DNA of 64,000 nucleotides from Psychrobacter aquaticus CMS 56 (GCF_000471625.1 NZ_AUSW01000034.1:1-64000); one strand, 5' to 3'; shown: positions 28,184-37,743, numbered from the stretch's first letter. The notes: generated by a model not told the origin, from the letters alone. Numbers and translations are program-made.

Positions 28184-28978
28184 ATGACATCTGACGTAAC
28201 TAAAACCGTACCTATAGACCCAGCACAAACGAACACTGCTGAACAGCGTTATATTATTTGTATGAAATGGGGTGATAAATACGGTGCTGAATACGTCAAC
28301 CGTCTTTATAATATGGTCAGCCGCCATCTAACTCTAGACTTTCAGATGGTTTGCTTGACTGATGACATCACCGGTATTGATACTGCTATTACTTGTTATC
28401 CCATACCTGAGATGAACCTACCGGCTGGCCCTGAGCGTGGCTGGAAGAAGCTCACTACTTTTAAACCTGAGCTTTATGACTTAAAAGGTGTCGCGTTATT
28501 TTTAGATATAGATATTGTGATTGTCGATAATATCGATGCCTTTTTTACCTACAAAGCTGCGCATAAAGATAGCGTCGTAATTATTCGTGATTGGAAAAAG
28601 CCATGGCGGATGATTGGCAATAGCTCGGTATATCGCTTTCATATTGGTATGAACACCTACCCTGATTTATTGGCAAACTTTGAGCGTAACTTTGACACCA
28701 TTCGTCAGCAGGTTCGTCATGAACAAGCCTACTTATCTAACTATTTACACCAGCATCACCATTTAGAGTATTGGGACAAGACATGGTGTGTCAGTTTCAA
28801 ATACCAATGTATCGCGCCTATTCCATTTAACTTAGTACGTGCACCAACGCTACCTGATGGCGCAAAAATTGTTATTTTTCATGGTGAGATAAACCCACCA
28901 GATGCTATTATTGGTGGCGGCGGTAAATGGTATCGTCACGTTAAACCCAGTCCATGGCTGAAAAATTATTGGCAGTAA
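28184..28978 (+). CDS. putative glycosyltransferase, nested pair A
   Basis: A 264-residue protein with a GT-A-like layout. Strand motif YIICMKWGDKYGAEYV opens the fold, FQMVCLTDD follows, and the metal-binding DxD-type motif is LDIDIVIVD (108-116). The C-terminal part has DGAKIVIFHGEINPPDAI. It is clearly paralogous to the gene at 36907-37743 (shared ICxKWGxKYGAxY, VCxTDD, GAxIVIFxG). It lacks signal or membrane segments, so it probably works at the inner-membrane face on lipid-linked sugars or lipid A core. Sugar and acceptor are unknown. Confidence 0.7.
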   Translation: MTSDVTKTVPIDPAQTNTAEQRYIICMKWGDKYGAEYVNRLYNMVSRHLTLDFQMVCLTDDITGIDTAITCYPIPEMNLPAGPERGWKKLTTFKPELYDLKGVALFLDIDIVIVDNIDAFFTYKAAHKDSVVIIRDWKKPWRMIGNSSVYRFHIGMNTYPDLLANFERNFDTIRQQVRHEQAYLSNYLHQHHHLEYWDKTWCVSFKYQCIAPIPFNLVRAPTLPDGAKIVIFHGEINPPDAIIGGGGKWYRHVKPSPWLKNYWQ

Positions 28979-29119
28979 ATCTGTCTAAACATTTTTTTAA
29001 ACTCTTTAGCTCATAAAAAATTAAATAACAGTCAATCCACTATACAAAAAAAACAATCGGATGCAATGATTAAAATTGGTGGTTAAAAGCAAAAGTGGAA
29101 GCAACTAACGGACATCCAT

Positions 29120-29977
29120 ATGGTATTAAATTTACGATTACCTTCTACCGTTGAGTTCGATATTGAAACCCAAATTATTAGTATCAATGCTTTTAATGCT
29201 AATGAAACAGAACAGCATTTGCATAAAAAATCGGTCAATATTATTGCCTCTGGCCCTTCTATTGCTCGGGTAGATTTTGCCGCACTGCAAGATACTCCCA
29301 CTATTTTTGTTAATGGCAGCATTAGTCTCACGGAGCAGCATCACTTTACTGATATCGCCGGTTACGTCATTAGTGATGCTCAATTTATCAATCATCAGCC
29401 TGAAATTTTAAAACGGCATTATACGGGTCAACCCCTATATGCCACGTTGGCTGTTTTTGAAGCAATGGCGCGAACACATCCTGATATTATGCGCACTTAT
29501 CACTATGCGATGCGTGTGTTATATCCAGTAGATAGACCATGGGGCGTGAAGTCAAACAAGCTATTTTTCAGTAAATTAATGCTCAAAAAAAAATTCCTGA
29601 ATAAAAAAAAGCCCTTGTCGTATTTTATAAATCACCCATATTTTATTGTCGAAGACAGTCATAAGTTTGCCCATATCGGTGTGTCTCTTAATATTACCTA
29701 TGGGTTTGTAGAAGCAGGTACGGTCGCTTATGTGGCAGCACAATTGGCTTTTTCGCGCCATGCTGCCACCATTCATTTATACGGAATCGATTTACTCAAC
29801 AGCGATCAGCCGCGGTTCTATGAACACAAAAACAACAGCGCCCCAAGTACTCTTAATACTGTCATCAGCGACCGTATTGTGCCGTCGTTCAATTTATTGA
29901 GTAAAGTCTATAAAGAGCATGGGGTCTGTGTTATAAACCACTCTCCTATATCCAAAGCATTATTTGAAAACCTTTAA
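29120..29977 (+). CDS. putative LPS/glycan transferase, DUF115/WaaZ-like
   Basis: A 285-residue protein beginning with NIIASGPSIARVDFAAL, a nucleotide-binding-type loop seen in a group of LPS-related proteins that includes WaaZ (Kdo III transferase) and DUF115 members. Other parts are FVNGSISLTEQH, GYVISDAQFI, and IHLYGIDLLNSDQPRFYEH near the C-terminus. Assignment is by motif resemblance only. It has no membrane segment. GGA precedes the ATG weakly. Its stop overlaps by 3-4 bp the stop of the convergent GT4 gene, showing tight packing of the island. Confidence 0.55.
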   Translation: MVLNLRLPSTVEFDIETQIISINAFNANETEQHLHKKSVNIIASGPSIARVDFAALQDTPTIFVNGSISLTEQHHFTDIAGYVISDAQFINHQPEILKRHYTGQPLYATLAVFEAMARTHPDIMRTYHYAMRVLYPVDRPWGVKSNKLFFSKLMLKKKFLNKKKPLSYFINHPYFIVEDSHKFAHIGVSLNITYGFVEAGTVAYVAAQLAFSRHAATIHLYGIDLLNSDQPRFYEHKNNSAPSTLNTVISDRIVPSFNLLSKVYKEHGVCVINHSPISKALFENL

Positions 29978-31107
29978 TGCTCATTATTTTTTAACTCTAA
30001 CACCGAACCAAATGATAAGTATTGCTGTGCAATGTGATTAGGCAGAAGTTGCTGATTTAGCGGTACTGTATAATGTGTTAGATTTTCTATTGCTCGGTCA
30101 ATAAGTAGTGCAAGCCCATCAATATCACCTACGGATATCAAATTTTTTGCAGGTAATAACTCTCTTGGACCAAACGGACAATCGGTGCTAATTACCGGAA
30201 CTCCCAATGCTTGCGCTTCGACGATAACGTAACCAAACCCTTCAAATTTAGACGTCAGTACCATCAACGCGGCAGATGCGATCAGCGGATAAGGATTGGT
30301 CTGAAATCCCAAAAATTTAACACACTTGTCAATACTGAGCTGAATCGCCAACTGTTTAATCTCACTTTCAAGCTTGCCTTTACCTACCAATATTAGCGGT
30401 AGTTTTCGTGCTGTTTTGGCATACGCTTGTAATAAGTCATGATGTCCTTTCATCGTATCAAATGATCCTACATGAATCATATAGCCTTTATCGGTCAGAC
30501 CAAATTTCTCGATATCTACTCGCTCCACGGCGGCCTGTTTAATGGCTGTAACATCACACGGATTGTATATCGTTGTTGTTTTATTTAGCCCTTGTCCGAT
30601 CAGTGCTAGTAAGTCCTGATGGGCACCAGCACTGACGCAGCTACAAGGATGAGCACCATATACCATTTTTAGATGGGCTATGGTTTGTACTGCGTCGTCT
30701 GACAACTGATGTTGAAATTGTCTAGATACTGCCGTATGCAACACATTCACGATATTAGGTAGCTTGCTATAAGCCATTATCCAATTTACTTTATAGATAT
30801 TAGCCAGTATTAGATCCGGCACTCCTATTTGATTAAGAACATAATAATCAATACGCTCAGCAACTGCCTTATAAGCACTGGCTTGCTCAGAGGCTGTAGC
30901 AAGTTGCTGCTGAGCAAAAACCTCATAATATGGAACAATATGTTTTTTTATTCGAGGATCCAATGGCATTTCTTGGCTATCTTCTAAGCACAGCACATGA
31001 ACGCTATAGTCCATTGTTATATAAGCCTGCGCTAACGTCGTTACCATACGCTCGGCACCGCGGCCTTCTAACGCTTTTAATATCAATAAAATAATGGGTT
31101 GAGTCAT
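29974..31107 (-). CDS. glycosyltransferase family 4, nested pair B
   Basis: A 377-residue GT-B-fold retaining glycosyltransferase. N-terminal domain starts ILLILKALEGRGAERMVTTL; the C-terminal domain has YMIHVGSFDTMKGHHDLL, LILVGKGKLESEI, VKFLGFQTNPYPLI and the EX7E motif in SKFEGFGYVIVEAQALG followed by GVPVISTDCPFGPRELLP. It closely parallels the gene at 34763-35845. AAGGCAGCT lies before the ATG. The donor and acceptor sugars are unknown; LPS outer core or capsule assembly is inferred from the neighbours. Confidence 0.88.
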   Translation of the reverse strand: MTQPIILLILKALEGRGAERMVTTLAQAYITMDYSVHVLCLEDSQEMPLDPRIKKHIVPYYEVFAQQQLATASEQASAYKAVAERIDYYVLNQIGVPDLILANIYKVNWIMAYSKLPNIVNVLHTAVSRQFQHQLSDDAVQTIAHLKMVYGAHPCSCVSAGAHQDLLALIGQGLNKTTTIYNPCDVTAIKQAAVERVDIEKFGLTDKGYMIHVGSFDTMKGHHDLLQAYAKTARKLPLILVGKGKLESEIKQLAIQLSIDKCVKFLGFQTNPYPLIASAALMVLTSKFEGFGYVIVEAQALGVPVISTDCPFGPRELLPAKNLISVGDIDGLALLIDRAIENLTHYTVPLNQQLLPNHIAQQYLSFGSVLELKNNEH

Positions 31108-31374
31108 AGCTGCCTTGGTGTCATTTTTTATATTGTTGGTTCATACATACACGTAGTCAATATATTAAGTAGATTTATCATTAATAAACTACTCTGTTAG
31201 TTATTGCAGCAATCTTGATTTATATGATAGTCTCATCTACTTTCACAATGACGCAGAAAATCCGTCCGAAGTATATGTGCGCACACTTATCAGCCAATAC
31301 AAACATGCGTATTTCCATAACAAACCAAGCTATAGTCAATTCATTGTAAAAAATAGTGCTGCTAGGGTAAGAAA

Positions 31375-32397
31375 ATGATAGGGAAAATCATGCAACATCA
31401 TGGTGAAAAGAAAATAGATATCGTCATCGCTTGGGTAGATGGTGCCAGTCCAACACTCAAATTAAAAAGAGAGCAGTATAAAAGTACAGAAAGCACGGCT
31501 TCAGATGCAATAGCCTCCACACGTTTCGCAAGCAATGATGAAATATATTACAATATTGCTTCTATAATAAAGTACGTGCCATTCTGTCGATACATATATA
31601 TTGTCACTGATCAACAGCAGCCAGAATTTATCAGCGAGTTTGCTACTCAAAATATTTGTCCAGAAAATAAAATTCGTATTGTCGATCATAAAGACATTTT
31701 TACTGGCTATGAGACGTTCTTACCGACATTCAACACCCGATCGATTGAAACCATGCTATGGAATATCCCAAAATTATCTGATTACTTTATTTACATGAAT
31801 GACGACTTCTTTTTTAATCAGCCTGCAAACATCGAAGATTTTTTGGATGAAGATAATATTATTATTCATGGTCATTGGAGAAAAAATATCATTCTACATG
31901 CCAAACTTAAATATCGACAATCTTTACAAAAATTATCAGGCAAACCCGTTCAACCCAAGCATACCATTGCTCAAATGCTCAGCGCAAAAATCCTTGGTAT
32001 GAATCAGTTTTTTGAGATTCATCATTATCCTCATATCGCAGATAAAAATATTTTAAAAAACTATTTATTAAATAACCCTAATTTTTTGACAGAGCAAATC
32101 AAATATAAGTTCAGGGATGTCGCACAAATAAATCCCATCACGCTAATGAATCATTTGAAAATTCAAAAAAATGAAGTGCATTTAGAGCCTGATATAGCCA
32201 TTAATTATTTAAAAAATGAAAAGAGTGTTACGCATTTTGTAACTGCTCTAGAAGATGTCACCATAAAATATGGTTGTATTCAAAGCTTGGATCTTCTTGA
32301 ACCAAACTTGCGTAAAAGAATTAGCCAAGCCATGAATCATAAACTCGCAGCTTATCTACCCAAATCAGTAATAGAAAACACCAATCAGCTGAACTAA
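31375..32397 (+). CDS. Stealth-family sugar-1-phosphate transferase
   Basis: A 340-residue Stealth protein, the family that includes capsule hexose- or hexosamine-phosphate transferases such as those of Neisseria meningitidis. Conserved region 1 is IDIVIAWVDGASP (residues 14-26). Region 2 runs through IYIVTDQQQPEF, DHKDIF (104-109), FNTRSIETMLWNIPKLS and FIYMNDDFFF (138-147), with the probable metal-binding Asp pair. Regions 3 and 4 are weaker, near FEIHHYPH and the C-terminus. The first ATG (31375) and one at 31390 both have AGGG upstream. With the UDP-glucose dehydrogenase gene downstream, it points to a phosphate-linked surface glycan. Confidence 0.85.
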   Translation: MIGKIMQHHGEKKIDIVIAWVDGASPTLKLKREQYKSTESTASDAIASTRFASNDEIYYNIASIIKYVPFCRYIYIVTDQQQPEFISEFATQNICPENKIRIVDHKDIFTGYETFLPTFNTRSIETMLWNIPKLSDYFIYMNDDFFFNQPANIEDFLDEDNIIIHGHWRKNIILHAKLKYRQSLQKLSGKPVQPKHTIAQMLSAKILGMNQFFEIHHYPHIADKNILKNYLLNNPNFLTEQIKYKFRDVAQINPITLMNHLKIQKNEVHLEPDIAINYLKNEKSVTHFVTALEDVTIKYGCIQSLDLLEPNLRKRISQAMNHKLAAYLPKSVIENTNQLN

Positions 32398-32493
32398 ACT
32401 AACGCTCTAATTATAACTTGAACTATTCTCAGCATTACGCAATTTTAATGCAGATCAATTACAGTATACCGCTTAAAATTACTTGGATTTTTT

Positions 32494-33660
32494 ATGAAAA
32501 TAACAGTAGTCGGCACAGGCTATGTAGGTCTATCCAATGCGATGTTGCTTGCTCAGCATAATACCGTCATAGCAGTTGATATCGTAGCAGAAAGGGTTGA
32601 GCTACTAAACTCAGGGAAGTCTCCTATTGAAGACCCAGATATTGAAGATTTTTTATTAAATAAACACATTGATTTTACCGCCACCTTGGATGCCGAATCT
32701 GCCTACAAGGACGCTGACTTCATTATTGTCGCCACCCCTACTGATTACGACTCAAAGACCAATTATTTCAATACCTCAACGGTAGAAACGGTGATTGAGC
32801 AAGTACTTTTAGTCAATCAGCAAGCAACTATTATCATAAAATCTACAGTCCCAGTGGGATATACAGCAGGCTTAAGACAACGTTATTTGACTGATCATAT
32901 TATTTTTTCGCCTGAATTTTTACGAGAAGGTAAAGCACTACATGACAATTTACATCCTTCACGCATCATTATAGGTGAACAATCTGAACAGGCTCAATTG
33001 TTTGCCAATCTGCTAATTGAAGGCGCTATTAAAAAAGAAGTTCCGTTGCTGTTTGTAAAGCCGACAGAAGCTGAAGCCATTAAATTGTTTTCTAACACTT
33101 ACTTAGCGATGCGTGTGGCCTATTTTAATGAGCTGGATACTTATGCACAGACATTTGGACTTGAAACCAAACAGATTATAGAAGGTATTGGTCTAGATCC
33201 CAGAATTGGCAACCATTATAACAATCCATCCTTTGGTTATGGTGGCTACTGCCTCCCTAAAGATACCAAGCAATTATTGGCAAATTATGATGAAGTACCA
33301 AGCAATCTAATAAAAGCTATTGTTGACTCCAACAGAACTCGTAAAGATTTTATTGCAGAAAAAATTATTGATAAAAACCCTAAAATAGTTGGCATACATA
33401 GGTTAGTCATGAAAAGTGGCTCAGACAATTTTAGAGCATCTGCTATTCAAGGAATTATGAAACGCATCAAAGCAAAAGGTATCGAAGTGGTTGTCTACGA
33501 ACCTGTCTTAAAAGAAAAACACTTCTTTCATTCGCGCGTTATTCAAGACTTAGAAGAATTTAAAGCCATAAGTAATATTATTGTCGCGAATCGTTTATCT
33601 GCTGATATACAGGATGTCTCTCATAAAGTGTTTACTCGAGATTTATTTGGAAGTGATTAA
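32494..33660 (+). CDS. ugd: UDP-glucose 6-dehydrogenase
   Basis: A 388-residue NAD-dependent dehydrogenase that oxidises UDP-glucose to UDP-glucuronate for surface glycans. The Rossmann motif is [14 protein letters not shown] (3-16), followed by [32 protein letters not shown], and the catalytic Cys253 in [12 protein letters not shown]. The C-terminal UDP-binding region has [20 protein letters not shown]. It is the compact form typical of capsule clusters. Its stop codon overlaps the start of a decayed epimerase gene, so it once belonged to a ugd-epimerase operon that would have supplied UDP-galacturonate. Confidence 0.95.
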   Translation: MKITVVGTGYVGLSNAMLLAQHNTVIAVDIVAERVELLNSGKSPIEDPDIEDFLLNKHIDFTATLDAESAYKDADFIIVATPTDYDSKTNYFNTSTVETVIEQVLLVNQQATIIIKSTVPVGYTAGLRQRYLTDHIIFSPEFLREGKALHDNLHPSRIIIGEQSEQAQLFANLLIEGAIKKEVPLLFVKPTEAEAIKLFSNTYLAMRVAYFNELDTYAQTFGLETKQIIEGIGLDPRIGNHYNNPSFGYGGYCLPKDTKQLLANYDEVPSNLIKAIVDSNRTRKDFIAEKIIDKNPKIVGIHRLVMKSGSDNFRASAIQGIMKRIKAKGIEVVVYEPVLKEKHFFHSRVIQDLEEFKAISNIIVANRLSADIQDVSHKVFTRDLFGSD

Positions 33661-33867
33661 TGAAAATTTTAATGACTGGTGTAGCAGGTTTCATTGGTTT
33701 TCATTTGATCAAAGCATTATTAGGTACAAGCATGTTTGATAAAATCTACTTTGTTGTTGGTATTGAATATTACAGCCATTGCAGATGAGTTCGGCAAAAA
33801 ATCCAAAGAAAATTTACTGCCGACACCCACAGATGATGTATGTATTACTTATACAGATATAGAATAG
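33660..33867 (+). pseudogene. remnant of NAD-dependent UDP-glucuronate 4-epimerase
   Basis: Two pieces of one gene survive. The N-terminal piece (33660-33788, 42 codons) starts at an ATG overlapping the ugd stop and reads [20 protein letters not shown], a Rossmann GxxGxxG epimerase start. The C-terminal piece (up to 33867, frame shifted by one) reads DEFGKKSKENLLPTPTDDV then ITYTDIE, which matches the end of UDP-glucuronate 4-epimerases (KNxLPxQPGDVxxTYADV). About 250 residues between them are missing. The gene is therefore internally deleted and non-functional. Confidence 0.85.
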
Positions 33868-33958
33868 TTGGTAGTACTTGCTGTGCTGGCACCGATAGAG
33901 GCTGCTTAAATTTATCCTAACAGCACTGTATTTTTTTATAGTGGATTGACTATAGTAT
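33868..33958 (+). repeat. dispersed 150-bp palindromic element, copy 5 (left-truncated)
   Basis: Forward copy lacking its left end: ACTTGCTGTGCTGGCACCG, then GAGGCTGCTTAAATTTATCC and the outer end ATTGACTATAGT. It starts at the stop of the epimerase remnant and ends about 20 bp before the next gene. Confidence 0.75.
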
Positions 33959-33980
33959 TTATTGATAGGAATTTATCGAA

Positions 33981-34748
33981 ATGACAACACTTTCAAAATG
34001 GCAACGAAAACTCGTTTTACTGGTTAAAAGTGAAAGAAGGTTAAACGCTGGTAAAATTATTAAGACTTTTAATAATAAAAGTATTGACGAAATGAAGTCA
34101 ACAATAATCACAGAATCTATGTGCAATCTTGAAACGTTGACAGATAAACGTAAAACTAAGGACTTAGAATGTCATTTAAACAATTTAAAATATCAAATGC
34201 GAGGGCATTCAGAACTTTATTACTACCACAATACCTTAATCATCTTATTGCGGCGCAAGTATAAAATAATCGAAACGTTTGCTGAATTTAAAAGGTTATG
34301 GGACGCAGAGAGCGATTATTTGTTAGAGCATATTTCATTACGCTGGATTGTTTCTGCTTGTGACACTTTTATCGATCACTCAGATGACAATAATAAAATT
34401 GCCATATTGATGAATGTCGTTACCTTAATAAATACTTTAAGAGCTTATGAAACCAAAAACTTTTTACAGCTCCCTACTCAAGTAAAATGTATACCGTTAG
34501 TTGATGATAAAGTCGCCATGCTATACCAAGGAGATTTGCCTTTGTATGACGATCTGACTTATTTTCGTATTGGGGGCGATGATAGTTTAAAAAATATGCG
34601 CAGACGCTATGAGAAATTTTATGAGGTCGACTATTTAGCTACCACTATACTCTTGTCTGTATTTGACAAATTACAAACCCATGACAATGCCTTCCATACC
34701 CTACGTTTACTGCATAAAGATGAGCGGTCAAGATGGTGGCTAGATTAA
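33981..34748 (+). CDS. conserved-looking protein of unknown function in glycan island
   Basis: A 255-residue protein I do not recognise. It is basic at the N-terminus (MTTLSKWQRKLVLLVKSERR), mostly alpha-helical in character, with charged segments such as LLRRKYKIIETFAEFKRLW and KNMRRRYEKFYEVDYL and a central WIVSACDTFIDHSDDNN. No signal, membrane segment or catalytic signature is visible. The sequence has no internal stops and codon use like its neighbours, so it looks real. It lies between the epimerase remnant and a convergent GT4 gene. A role linked to the glycan locus is only positional. Confidence 0.65.
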   Translation: MTTLSKWQRKLVLLVKSERRLNAGKIIKTFNNKSIDEMKSTIITESMCNLETLTDKRKTKDLECHLNNLKYQMRGHSELYYYHNTLIILLRRKYKIIETFAEFKRLWDAESDYLLEHISLRWIVSACDTFIDHSDDNNKIAILMNVVTLINTLRAYETKNFLQLPTQVKCIPLVDDKVAMLYQGDLPLYDDLTYFRIGGDDSLKNMRRRYEKFYEVDYLATTILLSVFDKLQTHDNAFHTLRLLHKDERSRWWLD

Positions 34749-34762
34749 ACACGGCACCAAAT

Positions 34763-35845
34763 CTACTTAGTACGATCTATAAATTCAGCATATTTTCCGG
34801 CTATTTTTACAGGAAGTATTGCTTCATCAAAAGGTGCATAAAAATGCTGTGAATCACTCATAGCTTGACTTATTTTTTCAGAAATAGCGTTAATATCATT
34901 GGTTGGCATTAAACAATGTGCTGGCAACAACTCTTTTGGTCCTGATTGGCAATCAGTACTAATAACTGGAACATCGAGCGCTAATGCTTCTGCGATTACT
35001 AAAGCGAAGCCTTCTCTATCAGAAGTCAATACTTTAAATTGTGCATGTTTTATAAATGGGAATGGATTCTCCTGAAAACCGAGAAAGACTACTTTGTCTT
35101 CTAAGCTGAGCTCTATCACCAACTGCTCGATATCATTTTTAAGCTTACCTTTACCTAAAAGCAATAAAGGCATAGATTGATCTGTTTTTGCGTAGGCTCT
35201 TAACAATATGTCGTGTCGTTTCGCTTCTTTAAAACTGCCCACATGGATGATATAATTTTGATATTCAGGAACGAAAGCATCAGCCAGCTTTTGAATACCT
35301 TTCTTATCAATTGGGTTATGTATGGCTGTTATAGGAGTAATGTCGCCAAGATGATGCGTAAAATCCATCTTAACCCCATCACTAACGCATATGCAAGGGT
35401 GATTAGAGTACATATTGGTTAACTTTAACTTTAGCCTATCTACATTATCTGCCTTGTTAAATTTATGGTATAACGATAATGTACTATGAATCACATAAGC
35501 AATATTTTTTAGCTTACTATGACAGAGAATACTGTCTGCCCGATATAGATTTGATAGAATGATGTCAGGCTGACCAATTTTATTTAAAACATATCTATCA
35601 ACCGCCTTAACAAACAATTTATCACGACGTTCTGACCCTGGTATAAGCTTATATGGTTTAAATTTAAGTACATGGTAATTAAGGTTTGGACTCAGATCAT
35701 ACTCTACTAACGGTTTAAACCTTAAAATATGTACCTCGTAGTCCAACTCATAAAATCCTTGACCTAAAGTAAGTACAAAACGCTCTCCACCACCACCTTG
35801 AAGACAATTGATTACAAGTAACACTACTTTCTTATGCTGCGTCAT
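34763..35845 (-). CDS. glycosyltransferase family 4, nested pair B'
   Basis: A 360-residue GT-B-fold transferase paralogous to 29974-31107. Matching parts are CLQGGGGERFVLTLGQG at the N-terminus, YIIHVGSFKEAKRHDILL, LLLGKGKLKNDIEQL, VVFLGFQENPFPFI, and the EX7E motif in DREGFALVIAEALALD with VPVISTDCQSGPKELLP. It is divergent enough for separate function. No strong ribosome site. It heads the leftward half of the island with the next two genes upstream on the same strand. Confidence 0.87.
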   Translation of the reverse strand: MTQHKKVVLLVINCLQGGGGERFVLTLGQGFYELDYEVHILRFKPLVEYDLSPNLNYHVLKFKPYKLIPGSERRDKLFVKAVDRYVLNKIGQPDIILSNLYRADSILCHSKLKNIAYVIHSTLSLYHKFNKADNVDRLKLKLTNMYSNHPCICVSDGVKMDFTHHLGDITPITAIHNPIDKKGIQKLADAFVPEYQNYIIHVGSFKEAKRHDILLRAYAKTDQSMPLLLLGKGKLKNDIEQLVIELSLEDKVVFLGFQENPFPFIKHAQFKVLTSDREGFALVIAEALALDVPVISTDCQSGPKELLPAHCLMPTNDINAISEKISQAMSDSQHFYAPFDEAILPVKIAGKYAEFIDRTK

Positions 35846-35912
35846 AAAGGCTGACCTATGTATAAATTATTGCTCATTTAATACAAAAACGATGCTTACT
35901 ATATTAAACTCA

Positions 35913-36779
35913 CTAACGTTTAAATAATTTTGAAAAAAATGACCTAGAAACAGTGGGACGAGTAACGTTATTGCCATTATAGCCTTGTTGAGATTTTTTC
36001 GGAAAATTTCCGAAAGCTTCAACTCGATAATTATCTAAACAGTATCCTTCGACAAGTGCTTCGTTATAATACCTATCAAAAAGCTTAATTAAATCCTGTC
36101 TAGGATGCGACATTATCTCACCATCAAACCAATGCTCAAAACCTTCTTCATTCACTCTAGGAATTGAATGTTTATGACTAAACTGTGTGCTCTTATCTGA
36201 ATAATGTAGAATTCTGATATTTGCTATCGCTAAGTCTTCACCATCTATACAGTTATAGCTGTCCTGATATGGCTCAATAAGCTTTTTACTTTCTTTAAAC
36301 AGTTTCATCATTTTTTTATGACTATCAGGGTTTTTTCTGAGCTGGGCAATGGAGGGAATAACCTCTTTCGCTTTATTACAATCCCAAACGCAAGTGCACA
36401 GCCGATTTATATCAGTATTTGTCTTAGCTGCTACTACAGCCTGCTTGTCAATAGGGTGCTGCCATAATTTTGCTAAATCATCTAAAATAACAACATCAGC
36501 ATCCATATAAATTGCGCGTCCTGAATGATTGCAATATTCTGGAATCGCCCAGCGAAATCCTGAAAAAGGCGTTGACCACTTACTAGTATCCCATCCTTCC
36601 CCAGTTTCAGGGTTAGAATACCAATAGCTCTCAGGGTCATGCGATAATTGCATCCATACTATTTTAACTGGCACGCTGGTATGTTTGTGAATACTATAAT
36701 CTAATACCATCATCTGTTCTAGATCACAATTATTAGGGTCACAACCGACAAAGACTCTAATGATATCGTTGTTTTTCAT
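35913..36779 (-). CDS. putative glycosyltransferase, GT8-like
   Basis: A 288-residue GT-A-type protein. It opens with IRVFVGCDPN, contains SGFRWAIPEYCNHSGRAIY and the metal-binding DxD motif in MDADVVILDDLAKLW (92-106), a pattern like glycogenin/LgtC-type family 8 enzymes. A later stretch, NCIDGEDLAIANIRILHYSD, would contribute the metal-binding His. The C-terminus is basic (SRSFFSKLFKR), suggesting membrane contact. TGGAG precedes the ATG. The sugar donor is unknown. Confidence 0.72.
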   Translation of the reverse strand: MKNNDIIRVFVGCDPNNCDLEQMMVLDYSIHKHTSVPVKIVWMQLSHDPESYWYSNPETGEGWDTSKWSTPFSGFRWAIPEYCNHSGRAIYMDADVVILDDLAKLWQHPIDKQAVVAAKTNTDINRLCTCVWDCNKAKEVIPSIAQLRKNPDSHKKMMKLFKESKKLIEPYQDSYNCIDGEDLAIANIRILHYSDKSTQFSHKHSIPRVNEEGFEHWFDGEIMSHPRQDLIKLFDRYYNEALVEGYCLDNYRVEAFGNFPKKSQQGYNGNNVTRPTVSRSFFSKLFKR

Positions 36780-36906
36780 AGCTCCATCCGTTAACTGATT
36801 GATGCTTTAAGCCTTATACTCATGGAGCTTATAGCAATAATGACTTATCTTGATGCTATAAGCTAATCAATAACACTCACATTGAAACCATTATTTAATA
36901 TTGAAC

Positions 36907-37743
36907 TTACTCTTTCCAGTACTTTTCAATCCATCCTACTGGCAAAATAAAATGACGCAAATGACGTAGAGGACGTTTTAAGTTTTTTGGTTCAGTGATT
37001 CTCTTTAAATGATCTTTGGCATTGTTAGCAGCGTTTTTGTTGTATCTACCTTCAATAGCATGTGTAGGGTATAAATCGCCGGGAAATATAACAATACGAG
37101 CTCCTTTAGGAATTTTTGGTTCTTTAATATAGTTAAGTGGGAATGGTTGACGGCACTTACGTCTAAAGTGAGCGACCCATGCTTTTGGAAATAGCTTTAC
37201 GCCACCAGGTGCATTACGAGTTACAAATCGTTGCTCAAAACGATATTTATCAGCGATACCTTGTGGATTAGCTTTAAATTTTTCTTGTAACGAGACAAGC
37301 GCACCTACCTGAAACCTAAAGCAAGAGGTCTGACCTAAACGCTCCAAGGGATTACTTGGGTTATAAGATAAAACAACATCATCTGGCTTGCCATACTCAA
37401 AGAAAGGGTCAAGGCTGTCTACTATAATCACATCCAAATCCACAAACAATACTGTGCCAGTCAAGTCCCCCAACCTCTCTCCCCACAAACGCGATTTTGG
37501 CCACTTCCCTAACGTATTCGTAGGCATGGTGACATCTAATGGCGGCAACTCTTGGCATTCTATTTCTGGCCTTACACCTGTGGTGTCATCTGTAAAACAG
37601 ACAAAGCGAAATGGTGGTGTGATATTACGAGATACCATGCCATATAATTTATTGGCATAATCAGCCCCATACTTTGTACCCCATTTGATACAAATGATTT
37701 GTTTGATATTTTTATTATCTGCTGCACTAGAATCTATTGGCAT
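36907..37743 (-). CDS. putative glycosyltransferase, nested pair A'
   Basis: A 278-residue paralogue of 28184-28978. It shares IICIKWGTKYGADYANKLY, FVCFTDD, the DxD-type VDLDVIIVDSLD (101-112), FPLNYIKEPKIPKGA and IVIFPGDLYPTHAIEG. The C-terminal end is longer and basic (RPLRHLRHFILP). The ribosome site is weak; the ATG used is the only good one. With its partner it brackets the island, one copy at each end. Confidence 0.7.
   Translation of the reverse strand: MPIDSSAADNKNIKQIICIKWGTKYGADYANKLYGMVSRNITPPFRFVCFTDDTTGVRPEIECQELPPLDVTMPTNTLGKWPKSRLWGERLGDLTGTVLFVDLDVIIVDSLDPFFEYGKPDDVVLSYNPSNPLERLGQTSCFRFQVGALVSLQEKFKANPQGIADKYRFEQRFVTRNAPGGVKLFPKAWVAHFRRKCRQPFPLNYIKEPKIPKGARIVIFPGDLYPTHAIEGRYNKNAANNAKDHLKRITEPKNLKRPLRHLRHFILPVGWIEKYWKE

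Noticed and set aside
31601..32002. Two short plus-strand frames inside the Stealth gene
   Set aside because: They are frame shadows of a well-supported coding sequence.
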